Shown here: in pieces, positions 1-12,700 of the stretch
Layout: each line of letters begins with the position of its first letter
How positions within the stretch are numbered: the stretch's first letter is position 1
Assembly (NCBI GenBank): GCA_026686845.1
Contig: JAIVEN010000021.1
Span: 19,920,001-19,984,000 of the forward strand
Length of the DNA stretch: 64,000 nucleotides
Direction of reading: 5' to 3'
From: Adenanthera pavonina
Lineage: Eukaryota > Streptophyta > Magnoliopsida > Fabales > Fabaceae
Notes under the pieces: generated by a model
What the model was told of the DNA's origin: nothing
The model's input: the letters and a program-made list of their open reading frames with translations, nothing else
The model's database searches: none
Made by a program: the position numbers and the translations under genes

Positions 1-661
1 TTTAGGATTAGGACTATGTCCTCATTTTCTTGTTGGGAGCACTATTTAAATGTTACAGCTGGTATGATGCAGCTTAGAATGACTAATGACAGCTAGCGCT
101 GCAAGTTGTCCGTGTCTGTACAATTGACCAACTATGCCTACTGCAGGAATCATTAAGACTTGTATTGAACGTCAATATGCTTGACTTCAAAAATTAGAAT
201 AGGCGGAAATTTCCTGGTAGTCAGATTTGGCTAAAACTGACAAGCTTTTTGGCTATAATAGACCAACTATAGATATTTATAATCTGGCAAAGTGCATCAA
301 GTTGTGGCTGGCTCTAATTCTTCCCTTCCAATATATTCTTATTTAGATTTTGTGGCTAGTTCTTGTCTTGTACTGTGTTTGAACCCAATTTTGTTGTAGC
401 ATTAGAAACTTTGGAAATCTATTAGTCATGAGGCAAGAAAAGAATTTGTTAATTTCTCATGTCTAGGGTTCACACATCAGAGCTATCACTGTTTGTTTAC
501 CCATTATTCTGGGAATTCTCTGAGTACAAACCATTTTGATCCATGAGTATCGTACAATTTAAAACTAAAGTCTTTTTTTTTTTTTTTTCAAATTCCTACT
601 CTATCCTTTTTCATTTCTGAAATTGCAGCTTTCTCATAAGTTCATGAATGTATGTCTACAG
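1..661. other. Intron or upstream sequence of the METTL13-like gene
   Basis: No coding exon can be recognised here. The exon at 662 is entered in phase 1 from an upstream exon that probably lies left of the window. The stretch contains an in-frame TGA at 645-647 just before the acceptor at 660-661, which supports that acceptor as the exon border. Confidence 0.5.
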
Positions 662-3600
662 ATTCTTGATGGCAAGTGATGGGATCAAGAAACGTAATAT
701 TGTTCACCAGGTTTGTGACTATTTATTTAATAATCTTTCTGTTTTGTAATTTTCTCGAGTCTCTCCCACCCCTCCACCGCCCAAAAAAGAAAGAAAAGTC
801 CCTATCTGTCTGACATCATGTGCCCTTCATTTGGATATATATTTCCATAATGCTAACCCTTAACTGAAACACGATCCAAGAGACCCCACTTTTGACTCTT
901 TTTTTCCCCCAATTCGGTTAGGTTTAATTGGGTTTCTTAATTTAAAAGTCTCTAGAGGGAGTTACATTGTGGGGCTTTCTATTTTCCTGGAATAAGTTGT
1001 TTGGAGTGCTTGGTGAACAATGGGTGTGGTGTGCCTTCTGACCTTGGAGCAGTTTCTTTTAATCATGTTCCATGGCTTTACTTTTATCAATAATGAAACA
1101 AAGTTCCATGGTTTTTGTGTGATTGATGCTTTGTTTTTGGTGGGGGAGGTCTGGTTGCCTCTGATAGATAGTGTGAGATAGGACTGTGTTTATCGCTTCC
1201 CTTTGGTGTTCTTACAAATAGTTGCTTCAACGTATTGCTTTGCTAGATATGCAGAGAACCTGGACAGCTCTATGACATCATTGGCCTGTTTTATGTCATT
1301 CCCCCCTCCCTTTCCTTTTTTCTTGAGATAATTACATTAATCTCTCCTGAAGTTTGGTTAAATTATATTTGATACCCCTGTTTAAGAAACTACTGCTTTG
1401 CTCCAGTTTTTTTTTTTTTTTGTGAAGGAAGCTAACTATGTAGACAATATGTTTCTTCAGAAAATAAAATTACTTAATTGTTTCTACTATTATTATACGA
1501 ATAAATCACATCTTCAAGTTAGAAATTAGCATTAACTTAGCTTCCTTTATTGTTATATTAAAAATGAAATCTGTCTCATGTAATTCAGAGAGTTAATTTT
1601 AGATACGAAATAAATCAGACGGGAGATTCATGCAATATACATCAAAATGTTAGGCAATTTTGGTGTAATTTTTAAAACAAGAGGGATATTGGGTGTAATT
1701 TAACCAAACCTCAGGGGAAGATTAGTGTAATGAACTCTTCTTTCTTATAGGATGGTATCTTTCCTCCATGTGTGTAACCTTCTATCAATCCATTAAAGTT
1801 TAGTCCTTATTTTCTTCTACTCAGAACAAACTATTGTTTTATTGTATTCTTTTCTCTAGAACAAACTATTGTTTTATTGTATTCTTTTCTCTTAGTCCAA
1901 AAAATTCTGTTTTTATTAACTAGGGAAGAAAAGATCATCATCTTACCTGATGTTTTAAGTTCACAAGTTTTTTTGCTTTGTTACAAAATTATTACTTCAA
2001 TTTATTACATGGATGCTCAATCTTGCTTCTCGGTTTTAGATGTTCATATTCTTGTCATCATCGAAAAGTTGTCTGGGTTTTGCAGGTCACATCATCATTA
2101 ACTGGGCCCATTGTAGTTGAAGATGTAGTATATGAAAATGTAGATAATGGTGTCAATCGTATTTTGCCCTCTAGTGACCTGGTATTTCGGCGCCTTATAT
2201 TTGAGAGAGCTGCAAATCTAGTGCAGTCTGAAGCTATGCTAAAAGAGGAACAGTCACCTAGCAAACTGATTGGTGAGAAAGAGAAGAAGAAAACCAACTC
2301 ATCTTCCAAATCTAGGAAAAGGGGATCTCAGAGAAGAATTGGCGGTAATTACTCATTTTGTTGAGTGTTATAGAAAGGGGGATGCTAACTCAGGGTGGGT
2401 GGGTCTCAAAACCTTCTATTTGTTATTTCCCTTCTGTCCCCATTTCATTCAGTGTTATAGAAAAGTGATCCTATGACTGCCACCCATCTATTTCAGCACC
2501 CACCAATTGCTAGATTTTGGTGGTATAGACTATTGTATTTTTGGTGGCTGAAATTCTCCAAGGTTTGGAGCTTTTTTGTCTTGAAAGAGAGGATTCTTCT
2601 TTTTCTTTTTGATTGTGTGTTTTTTGTTTTTTTGGGGGGGGGGGGGGGGCCGCGGGGTTGGTTAGGGATTGGAGACAGTGATTGTTGCCATGCTTGAATT
2701 TGATACTTCTTAAAAAATTGGCACATATGTTCAACTATCTGCTTTCTACTTTCTTATCATCTATGTAGCCACTGAAATTTGTTTTTCCTAATGTTGTAGA
2801 AGCAACCAACCAGTCGGCAGTCTATCATGGATATCTAGCTAGTTCTTATCATACTGGAATTATTTCTGGATTTATGTTAATATCTTCTTATATGGAAAGT
2901 ATGGCATCAAGTGGAAAAGTGGTAAGTTTCTGCAATTTTTTTTATTTATGTAAATAAAAGTGATATAAAGAAATAAAGCTGGTGTTCATAATATTTTTTA
3001 GGAAGTTACTATTGGGTTTCACGTTTTGTAGAGATAGTTGAAAGATGATTCACCTTTTTTTATTTTTGGCTCATAAGTTTATAATATTTTTTATTTTTTT
3101 ATTCCTCAAAACGCTTTATTTATTTATCATATAAAGCTCATGCTTTCATAGTTAATAATCTGTAGGAAAAATTGAATGTGATTACCTGCCAAAAATAAAT
3201 AATTTTTTAATGGAAAAAGCTTACCTTTGCTATGAGATTCTCTAGTTGAAGCATAATAAGTGTATGATTTTTTTACAAGGAAATGTATGGCTTCTACAAT
3301 TTAGCATTACATGAGTAGGCTTTTTAAAAAATTTTAACACGTCATAAATTAATTGGAGAAATTGACAGCTAAGATATAAGAAATTGTATGTCTAGTCCTT
3401 ATGATTGGGAGTTTATGAGAGAATGGAATAAAATGACGAGTGGCATGACAAGTCATGTGTCATTCTATTGTTTGGGAGTTTAACGAGGGATGGTAGAGTC
3501 GTTAAAGGAATGTAATGACTTATAAATTATATTTTTTTAACTAGCCCGCTATTAGAAGTTTCATTCTAAAAGTTTTTAGCTAGTGGGGATATACTTGTAG

Positions 3601-6600
3601 TTTTACCACCTGTCCATTCCATTTCATCCTTGACCCTTCAGTTTAGAGGGACACAAAAATTTGGGTTTTGGACGGTAAGGAGGGTTCTTGGAGACCATCA
3701 TTTGCCATGCCATTCCATCATTAAAAAAAGACTCCTAAACAATGGCCCAATCCCACTTTGGCCATTCCATTCCACATGCCCTGCGGTCCATCTGGATACA
3801 CTTAAATTAGGTTTGATACACATGAAAAGGTTTCATGAAAGGGAGACAACAATAACAACAACATTAGCCTTATCCTACTAAGTGGGGTCGGCTACATGGA
3901 TCATACGACGCCAATAGGCTCTATCAAACGCTATCTCCTTAGATAAATCATTTCTTAAAAGGTTATTCCTTATAACTTTTTTTAGTGTCCTTTTTGGTCT
4001 TGCTCTACGCCTTTTGATCGGGCTCCAGACCATTTGATTAACTCTTTTCATTGGCTCCTCTTGCCCTCTTCTTTATACATGCCCAAAGTACCTTAAACGA
4101 TTTTCCACTATATTCTCTTTGATAGGTGCTGCCCTAATTTTTCTTCGTATACAGTTATTTCATATCTTATCCAATTTTATATAACCACACATCCATCTCA
4201 ACATTCTCCTCTCTGCTACTCCCATTTTATGCTCTTGTTGTCCTTTCAAAGCCCAACATTCACTACCATATAGCATTGCTGGTTTTATAGCTGTTCTGTA
4301 AAATTTTCCTTTAAGCTTAATAGGTATCTTGCGGTCACAAATAACTCCTATTGCTTTCCGCCACTTTAACCACCCAGCTTGTATCTTATGCATAATATAC
4401 CCATCAATTTCACCATTATTCTGTAAAATTGACCCCAAATATCTAAACTTGGACACTTCAGGAATGATTTGCTCTCCAATATTTACCTCTAAATCATTTT
4501 TAATTGACTTCTTGTTAAATTTACAATGCATATATTCCGTCTTACTTCTACTCAAATGGAAACTTTTTGATTCCAAAGTGTGTCTCCATAATTCAAGTTT
4601 AGAGTTAACTTTTTTTCTTGAATCCTCAATTAAAACTATATCATCCGCGAAGAGCATACACTTTGGAATTTCTTCCTATATATGTTCTGTAAGAACATCC
4701 AAAATCAGATCAAATAGGTATGGACTCAAGGAAGATCCTTGATGTAAGCCTATTGTTATAGAGAAGTCCTTTGTCATACCTTCAGGGGTTTTCACACTTG
4801 TTGTCCCCTCATATATATCTTTTATGGCTCAAATATAAGCCACACGGACAACTTTCTTCTCCATTGCTTTCCACAATACATCTTTTGGTACTCTATCATT
4901 GGTTTTTTCTAAACCAATGAAAACCACATGCAAGTCTCTCTCCTTACTCCGGTATCTTTCAATGAAACCTCTTAATAAATAAATAGCTTCTGTAGTAAAC
5001 CGTCCTGGTATAAACCCAAATTGATTTTCTGAAATACGAGACTCTTTTCTAAGTCTATACTCAATTACTCTTTCCCAAAGTTTCGTGGTGTGACTCATGA
5101 GTTTTATCCCCTGATAATTAGCACAATTCTGAATATCTCCCTTGTTCTTGTATATGGCCACTAGAGTGCTCTTTCTCCATTCCTCTGGCATTTTCTTGGA
5201 CCTTAAAATCTCGTTAAATAACTTAGTGAGCCACCAAAACCCCCTTCTCTCCTAAGTACTTTCAAACTTCGATAGGAATACTATCGGGACCAATGGCTTT
5301 ACCATTATCCATTCTCTTAAGAGCTTTGTTTACCTCTCCAACCTGAATCCTACGATAGAAATTCAAATTGAGATTATCTTCATGGATTGTTAATTCTTCA
5401 GTATCAAAAGTCATGTCCAATCCATTATTGAAAAGCTTATAAAAGTAGCTCTCCCATCTTTCTTTGATATCATCATCTGCAACTAGAATTTTTCCTTCCT
5501 TATCCTTAATGCATCTTACTTGGTCCAAATCTCGACTTTCTTTCTCTTTTCTTGGCAATTTTGTAAATCTTACATTTACCATTTTTCGTTCCTAAATCCT
5601 GGTAGAATTTCTCAAAAGCTTTAGATCTAGCCTCGCTCACTGCTTTCTTAGTCTCCTTTTTAGCCAACCGATAACATTTCCAATTTTCATCGTTATTGCA
5701 TAGATACAGGGCTTTGAAACACTCTTTCTTATATTTGACTTTCTCCTGCACATTTTCATTCCACCACCAAGATTCTTTATCTAGGTCCAAAACTTTTGGA
5801 TTCTCCCAATACTGCTTTAGCGGTATTCCTGATCCTTTTAGCTATCTCATCCCATAAGATGTTAGCACTTCCTTACAAATCCCAATTACCTTCCTCCATA
5901 ACTTTCCTTGTAAAGGTCACTTGTTTCTCACCTTTTAGTTGCCACCACTTAATCCTAGGATTTAAAGCTTTTCAACTTTTCAGTTTACGATTTTTAACTA
6001 GCACATTAAGGACTAAGACCCTATGTTGTGAAGTTAAACTTTTATCAGGGATTACTTTGCAGTCTTTACAAGTTGTTCTATCTAAGTTCCTTAGGAAAAA
6101 GAAGTCAATTTGCGATCTTTGGACTCCACTCTTGAAACAAATGTTTATAATCGTGAGGTTGTAAGCCATTGAAAAATCAAGTATGGAATGTCCCTTTTCA
6201 TTTACTTCTTCAAAGCCATAACCGCTGTAAGCTCCCATATATTGTCATGTCTTTTTTCCCATATGACCATTAAGGTCCCCCCCCTCTCCAAATGAGGATC
6301 TTTTCCTCTTGTGAGATATCTTGAACCAAGCTCTTCAAATCTTCCCAAAATTCTTCCTTAATATGTGCGTCCGACCCTACTTGAGGTGCATAAGCACTAA
6401 TAACATTTAGAGTATCATGTCCAATAGTCAATTTTAAAGATAAGATCCTATCTCCAATTCTTCTGACTCCTACCACATTCTTTTTTCCAATCTTTGTCCA
6501 CAATAATACCAACTCCATTCCTTGCTTTAACTTTCCCTACGTACCAAAGTTTATAACCAATAGTCTCTAACTCCTTAGCCTTTTCTCCCATCCATTTAGT

Positions 6601-9181
6601 TTCTAGAAGACATAAGATGTTAATTTTTCTTCGAATCATACCATCCATCACCTCCATAGATTTACCTGTTAACATACCAATATTTCAAGAATCAAATCTA
6701 ATCTTTCTTTTTTGGGCTAACTTCTTTACCCACATCCGTCCAGTATGATGTGGGAATCCTTGCTCATTTAACACTACACCCGGGCGCCGATGTAGCGGCT
6801 CTAGCTCATTTGACACTGCATTCAAGCCATACAGCGTGTTACTTCTGGGCAACTACCTAGCCTTAGTACATATACATCTCTGATCCATGTTATAAGATTC
6901 GACAGATTTTTACGTTGGCTGTTGAGGGCCTAACACAACCCTTCTCCTTTACTGGGCTTGGGATCGGCTATGACACTACATAGGCGGAGTTATCCTTGTA
7001 AAATTTATTTGGTAGATATTATTCAAATTTTCTATGAATAAAAAATACATTTTTCATGGAACTCTTTTCTCCCTTTCCTTCTTCCTTTTCATTTCCCTTA
7101 AAATGACTCCTTTCTATCAAACATAGCATTAGTTTTTATGGAATTGAAAAGTTAATGCAAAATTAACTAGTCTCTAATATTCATATTATTATTATTATTT
7201 TCTATCATGTATTACTGATAGAATTTACATTTCTCAGGTTAAAGCAGTAATAGTAGGTCTTGGAGCGGGTTTACTTCCCATGTTTCTTCATAGATGCATC
7301 CCCTTTATGCATATTGAGGTAATTTTTGTTCAGCCACAAGAGTGGGTAATGAGAGCTCTGACCCTGCCTAGATTGGAGGATATTTTATTCTTCAAAAATC
7401 AGAACTATGTTTCATGATATCATATGGCTTGATATGAGTTTATATGTACAGGCAGTGGAGTTAGACCCTATGATTGTTGATATTGCAAGGGGTTACTTTA
7501 ATTTTGCTGAAGATGAACGCTTAAAGGTAATTAAAGGTACCCCTTTTTTCCTTCTCAAGGTTTAATGAAACATCTTGGTCATGTGAAGACTTTCTCTTTT
7601 GAGGACTTCCTTAGCAAGCAATTACTGGGTCTTTTGGAAGGAAAAGAATAAAAATTGAAATGGTAAAATCAAACATGAAGGGGGATGGTATATATACTCT
7701 GACAACAGCACCAAAAGAAATCTCAACCAAGCATCTGAAATATAAGTTAGAACGATCCATGCCAAACAAAATAAAGGAAGAATTGAAGAAGTGAAGCTAA
7801 GCCTCTCCTGCAAACTATCCAATCCCCTTCCTATTAAGTCACATCAAATGGCTTACTATTAATGCTATCATGGATTTGCTACAGAAATCCTCTCCATGTC
7901 ATGAATATTCTATTCTTATGGTAACAAAAAAAATGAATCTGATGGAACAATCTTGATTGAGGCAAGTCACAACATTGTCTGCTAAATTTTTATACATTTT
8001 GCAATCCAGGTGCATCTAGCTGATGGGATCCAGTTTGTCACTGACATAGCGGTTGCAGTTTCTACAACAACTGAAGTTAACACTGCTCAGTCACATTCTA
8101 ACAGGAATTGCATTACATCTCATGTAGAAGGCGATGGGGCTTCAAAAGTTGATATTATTATTATTGATGTTGATTCTTCAGATCCAAGGTGAATATGAAT
8201 TAAAAAAAAAGGGTAATAATATTAAGCTATTATGTAATAACCAAGGAAAAAGGGTGTCGAGCTGTTAAAGAATTCTAAAATTTTCTGTTATAATTTATAA
8301 AGTTTTACATATTTACTTAATCTTCTGTCCAGCTCTGGAATGACATGCCCTGCTCCAGATTTTTTGGATGAGTCTTTTCTCAAGACTGCAAAAGCTAAAC
8401 TTTCGGAGCAAGGTCTATTTGTTGTCAATTTGGTGTCACGATCCCAAGCTATCAAGGACCTTGTTCTCATGATAATGAAAGAGGTGACAATGAAACATTA
8501 TTCCGTTATTATTCATTATTTACTTTGTTAGTTGTTTTCTCCCTCTGAATCTTATGGTTTGATTCAAGGTTAACAAAAAATGTGCCACGTTCCTGTTAAT
8601 TTGAAGCAACATCTCTGTTCTGTTTTTCTTTTCCCGTTTATCATATAAATACAACTAGACTATACTTTCGCGTGATATACTATTTGTTTATTCCTTCATA
8701 ATAGCTAAGCATGTGTGTTGAAAGATTTGAATTCGTTACATTTTTAATATATTCACAGAGATGTATAGAAATAGGGGGAAAAAATCTTTGATACTTAGTG
8801 AACATTTCATGTTGTTCCCTGAAGGCTACTTTGGTACCAAATGTTACTATTTTGCATCAACAGCAAATTTGCGTCCTGAATTACCGTACTTAGAGTTCCG
8901 GTCAAAAAAATAGAGAATTACTGTATTTAGAGACTTGAATTGATGTTATATTCCAGTTTTTACTTTTTATTGTCTATACGCAGGTCTTCAGCCACCTCTT
9001 TTGCCTCAAGCTTGATGAGGACGTCAATGAAGTCCATTTTGCTCTCAACATGGAGTCCTGTATTGAGGATAGCCATTTTTCTGATGCTGCTCTTAAACTT
9101 GAGCAATTATTGAAGTTTGAAAATCCAGAGATGCGGCAAAATGTTATCGACGCAACAGGGAAGATCAGACGTTTGAAGTGA
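662..9181 (+). CDS. METTL13: METTL13-like methyltransferase (eEF1A lysine/N-terminal methyltransferase type), 3' part of gene
   Basis: Eight coding exons can be joined with GT-AG borders and consistent phases: 662-710, 2086-2344, 2800-2921, 7238-7318, 7452-7526, 8010-8188, 8333-8483 and 8984-9181, ending in TGA. They give about 370 residues. The 5' exons are outside the window; the first exon seen is entered in phase 1. Exon 3 carries YHGYLASSYHTGII. Exon 4 has a glycine-rich SAM-binding loop (VIVGLGAGLLPMF), exon 5 the acidic motif AVELDPMIVDIARGYF and exon 6 a DIIIIDVDSSDP strand. This order is that of the spermidine-synthase-like C-terminal half of METTL13. Exon 2 ends in a lysine/serine-rich linker. 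By family knowledge the human protein methylates eEF1A; activity in plants is inferred. The 4.3-kb intron before exon 4 holds an antisense LINE. Family call is strong; substrate is not shown by sequence. Confidence 0.85.
1332..1730. mobile_element. MITE with long imperfect terminal inverted repeats
   Basis: The left end (TTACATTAATCTCTCCTGAA...) and the reverse complement of the right end (TTACACTAATCTTCCCCTGA...) match over about 40 bp, including a shared GTTTGGTTAAATTA block. The element is about 400 bp, has no coding capacity, and sits in an intron of the METTL13-like gene. Long TIRs suggest a Mutator-like origin, but I could not find a clear 9-bp target duplication. Confidence 0.5.
1823..1892. 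repeat. Perfect 35-bp tandem duplication
   Basis: The unit starting AGAACAAACTATTG is present twice without a mismatch (1823-1857 and 1858-1892), inside the intron before the exon at 2086. The identity suggests a recent slippage or repair duplication. Confidence 0.9.
2634..2649 (+). repeat. Homopolymer run of 16 G within an intron
   Basis: Sixteen consecutive G residues follow a T-rich stretch and are followed by CCGCGGGG, in the intron between exons 2086-2344 and 2800-2921. The run could form a G-quadruplex in the non-template strand and is also a likely spot for length errors in sequencing. Confidence 0.8.
3846..6988 (-). mobile_element. RTE-clade non-LTR retrotransposon (LINE), near full length, inactivated
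   Basis: Read on the minus strand, it starts with a GC-richer leader, then an APE-type endonuclease (about 6675-5970; NILCLLETKW, and SQHRVL near the end where SDHR is usual), a linker, and a reverse transcriptase (about 5580-4160) with YKNKGD, ENQFGFIPGR and the catalytic box LFADD. The 3' end at 3846-3867 is a TTG/TTA-rich tail, as in plant RTE elements, instead of poly(A). The single ORF is broken: NIGMLTGK is preceded by TGA where a Trp codon would be expected, and the frame changes at least five times. It lies antisense in an intron of the METTL13-like gene. The roughly 3.1-kb length is close to a complete RTE, so it is not strongly 5'-truncated. Confidence 0.85.
4160..5582 (-). pseudogene. 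RTE reverse transcriptase domain, frameshifted
   Basis: Open segments 5262-5582, 4829-5191 and 4160-4657 (minus strand) together cover the reverse transcriptase. The first has the DNGKAIGPDSIPIEV stretch before the fingers. The second has MPEEWRKSTLVAIYKNKGD and FGFIPGRFTTEAI. The third has MLFADDIVLIED, the catalytic aspartate pair, then the thumb-like region with FRYLGSIL and a C-terminal WALKGQQEHKM / RMLRWMCGY segment. Shifts between segments mean no active enzyme is made. Confidence 0.85.
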
Positions 9182-9701
9182 AACCCAGCACATCGGAGCT
9201 GCCTAATTCTCTCTATGAACGTGCTTCTTCAGATTAGAAGTGATCTTGCGAAGCCAAATGAATTTTTGAACCCCACGAGGCAACTCTAGCTGATCTCGTT
9301 GTGTGGGCAGTCTTCTTGTTCATTTGCAGATTGGATTCTCTAGTGCCATAACAAAGTACTTGTTGAATCACACATTAGTTTCTTGTAAAAGGATTCAAGC
9401 GATTTCAACATTTCTAGTGGATCTGTTGTCAGTCGATTGCCCAAGAAATTCCAACATCTTTTAAAATGGAAGATATCAAAGATGTCATTTCGATGGGAAC
9501 CATCGTAAGGTAAAGGCAAATACGGAGCGTTTCCTCCCAATTGATGAACATATAATTAACACAGGTTTACACAAATAAAACGGAGCATGCAACATGACAC
9601 ATAAATGACGCATATTTGATGCAGTTGAAGTCATTAACCAACACAACCAGTTGCTACCACTGATCAATTCGTGAAGTCCTCATTTTGATCTGCTGGCAGC
9701 C
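9182..9701. other. Intergenic region between two convergent genes
   Basis: These 520 bp separate the stop codon of the METTL13-like gene (+) from the stop codon of the beta-galactosidase gene (-), so they must hold both 3' UTRs and polyadenylation sites. No further gene is visible. Overlap of the two 3' ends, with possible antisense transcripts, is plausible but not shown. Confidence 0.7.
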
Positions 9702-12700
9702 TCAGAGTTCGAAGGAGCCATCTCTTCTTGATGGTGATGAGCACGTCGCTTCCACGGCCAATGTTTTAACAACACCCTGGCATGGGTCACCTCCGAATAG
9801 AGCATCTGAGATTTCAATGGAGCAGCTCCTTTTCCCTTGGCAGACCTATAAAACGTACACAAATAAAAACTTTTTTCTTAACAAAAAAACTAGTATATAA
9901 ATCTAAACTATGTTAGATCAACCGTATAACAAAAATAATAATGTTAGTTTTATTCTATTAAATGAAGTCAACTAATTAGATTAATAAAAAAAAAATTGAT
10001 GTTAAGGATTAGATATTTGTACATCATGTCATAACTATTTGATAACACTCCATTTTTGTTAATATCATTAATTAAAACTGGCAAAATTATTTGTACGAGA
10101 ATATCACTGCCCTGATTCCTGAAACTTGAATTATATAGTCATCTAAATTCAAGATGTAGTCACAAATGAAGGATCTAATTTAACTCCGTAGCACTAAATG
10201 CATGGGGAGCTTATGTTTCCTTTTCATAGTACTCAAAAGGTAATTTGTCCATAACAATTTTATCACAAGTCCTTGCCAATAAGAGGAAAAATTTACTCGG
10301 TGCAAGCTTACCTTGGAAACTACCGCCAATGAACTAGGTGCATGGCAGCTTCCTCTAGCAAAATTTTGACAGCTGCCTTGAGGAGTTCCATAGCTCGCAA
10401 ATGTTATGGATGAAATTACATTTCCATCTTGACAATACAAGTTCATTTCCGGTGTCATATTATTTTTGAGAAGCTCTTGGCCAGTGAAATCTGAATCTCC
10501 CAACTTTGACAAAGGTGGATTATGAGATTCTGACATTTGAGAACATATTATTCTTGCTGTACGTAGCTTAACTGAAATATCAAATGGATTTCCTCCAATT
10601 TCTTCAAAAATGACAAGCAAGTTGTTTGATGCTTGCAACCATGAACGTGGCACGTGATACCTGGAGATTGATCAATAACTTGAGTCAAGGAAAGCTTGAA
10701 GTTCATTTCTATTTTAGACCAAAATGAATGTAAAGGCAGAGACCCTTTGAGTGGCTTAAAGTTTTTGTAATCAGATGCCAACAGTTTTAGCTAAAGCACA
10801 GGAATACCAGGTTTGAGTAGGCTTTCCACAATTGGTTGCACACTTGTCTGGGTCATATGGCCCACGGTAATCACATACTTCACATCCATCCATTGGGGAA
10901 ACCATAGTCCAGTATCTTCCTATATTGTGACCGTTCACCCAAGCCTGACCTTTTCCCATGCTTGCCAAATCAAGAGCAACTGGGTCTGTCCCGCCAGGGG
11001 CATCAAAATATGTCTGCTTGATATAGAGAAAGGCTTAGTTGGCCCAAAAGAAAAAAATGAAATAGAGAAAGGCTTAGGCGAGTAAGAACATAATAGCTTT
11101 TGGCACAAAAGACAATTGTGCTGTGCAGCACTTTCATACATTCTGAGACCAGAGATCACGAGTTTTAGAATTCACTCAATGCATGGTGTGTGTTAACTAC
11201 CAGAGAGGGGGGAAAACATGAGTAAACAAGCACAAAGAGAACCAAAGAGAGAATACCAGAAAGAAAAACAACAATGTTTCATCAACATTTATCAGATTAA
11301 AGTAATCAGCCTTGGATTTTTTTTTTTTAAATTTTTTTGATAGAAGAGAATTGAGAGAAAAGGAACACAAAGCATAAAAATTAAGAATGTTCCTAAATCC
11401 TAAACTAAAGATGAAAATAATGAAATACTTCAGCTTTAAAATGGTAACACTTTACATATCAAATATGGAAAATCCCATTGATAGTCGATGAGCTGAATGC
11501 CATGGAGATGCTAGGAACAAGCCTATCTCAAAGCAGATACTGGAGCACTGCTCCTTCCAAACACAGTACCATACTCTCCTATTCACTCCCCTAACTTTTT
11601 GGACCTGACAGAAAAACGGCTTCCAAATTAGAGGGACAGATTTTAATGTTCTTGAAACAGCTCAAAAGTCTTACTCCACAACTGCCAAGCTACTCCACAA
11701 TGCAAGAAGAGATGAGATGGCTATTTAGGTCAGAATTTGATGGAAACCAGAAAAGCAACTAGATAGATTATACTGAATATTACCTTCAAATAAAAAATCA
11801 TCAGTATACTAGGTTTCCTCGTTATTTGAAACACTTGGACCAGAACAGTTACCCACCTGTCTACTGCCAGAACTACCCAAAAACTGATCAGAACAATTCA
11901 TAACCTCTCTCAACTTCCTAATAAACTACCCAAGACATTTAACAATCCCCTACTACCTAAAACTACTAAAATAGTTAAACAATTGTGGATCCATCAGAAG
12001 TCTTGTGGAATATTAATGCAAATATCAGCTGAAATAGGCCTTGTGTTACGTGGTGAGCATAGAAAAGAGTATTATTGAATCATTAGACACATAATACAGT
12101 ACTATATCACCCTATTTATAGGAGAGTCATGTAACTGATTAATCTCAACTTCCCAACTAATTCTTATTCTCAGGTGACAACTTGTGAGGCTCATGCTCCT
12201 CACATGTACTGAGCCATTAGTGTTAACAATATCAAGTACTGATGCCCAAACAACAACATTAAACTTTACAAGGCTTTAGACTTTCATAATTTTGTCAAGA
12301 GCTGAATATTGAGAAAAGGTTGAAAAATTAGACATGAAAAAAGAAAAGGAATTACAAATAAAATATCTAGAAGGGACTACCCTCCAAATGAGAACACTAG
12401 GGGTATTAGAATGCCGTTAGGAATCAAGAATGACCAACAAAGAGACCCTCAGAACAAAATAATAATCCTACTGTTGTGTGACGAAAGACCCAGAGTCTGA
12501 ATAGCCGAAATTTTGTTCCATTTCATGCCCTTCATCACTTTACAACTTCCTATTTATAAGAACCCTAAACTACTAATTCCCAAATTACCCTTAAACCTAA
12601 TATCTACTAAATACCCCTAATTTCTTTATTTACCGCATAACAATACTCCCCCCTAGAAAATGATCCTTGTCCTCAAGGATCAGTATAAAATGATGACAAA

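Larger units (their letters stand above)
3805..7128. mobile_element. PIF/Harbinger-like MITE split by a nested LINE
   Basis: Left terminus AATTAGGTTTGATA (3805-3818) and the reverse complement of the right terminus, TGCTATGTTTGATA (ending 7128), are matching 14-mers with the core GTTTGATA. They are flanked by TTA on both sides (3802-3804 and 7129-7131), the target duplication usual for PIF/Harbinger elements. Without the LINE inside it, the element would be only about 180 bp. It lies in the METTL13-like intron. Confidence 0.45.

Noticed and set aside
10813..11085. + strand open frame of 90 residues
   Set aside because: It is antisense to BGAL9 exon 17 and shares no domain with any family I know.
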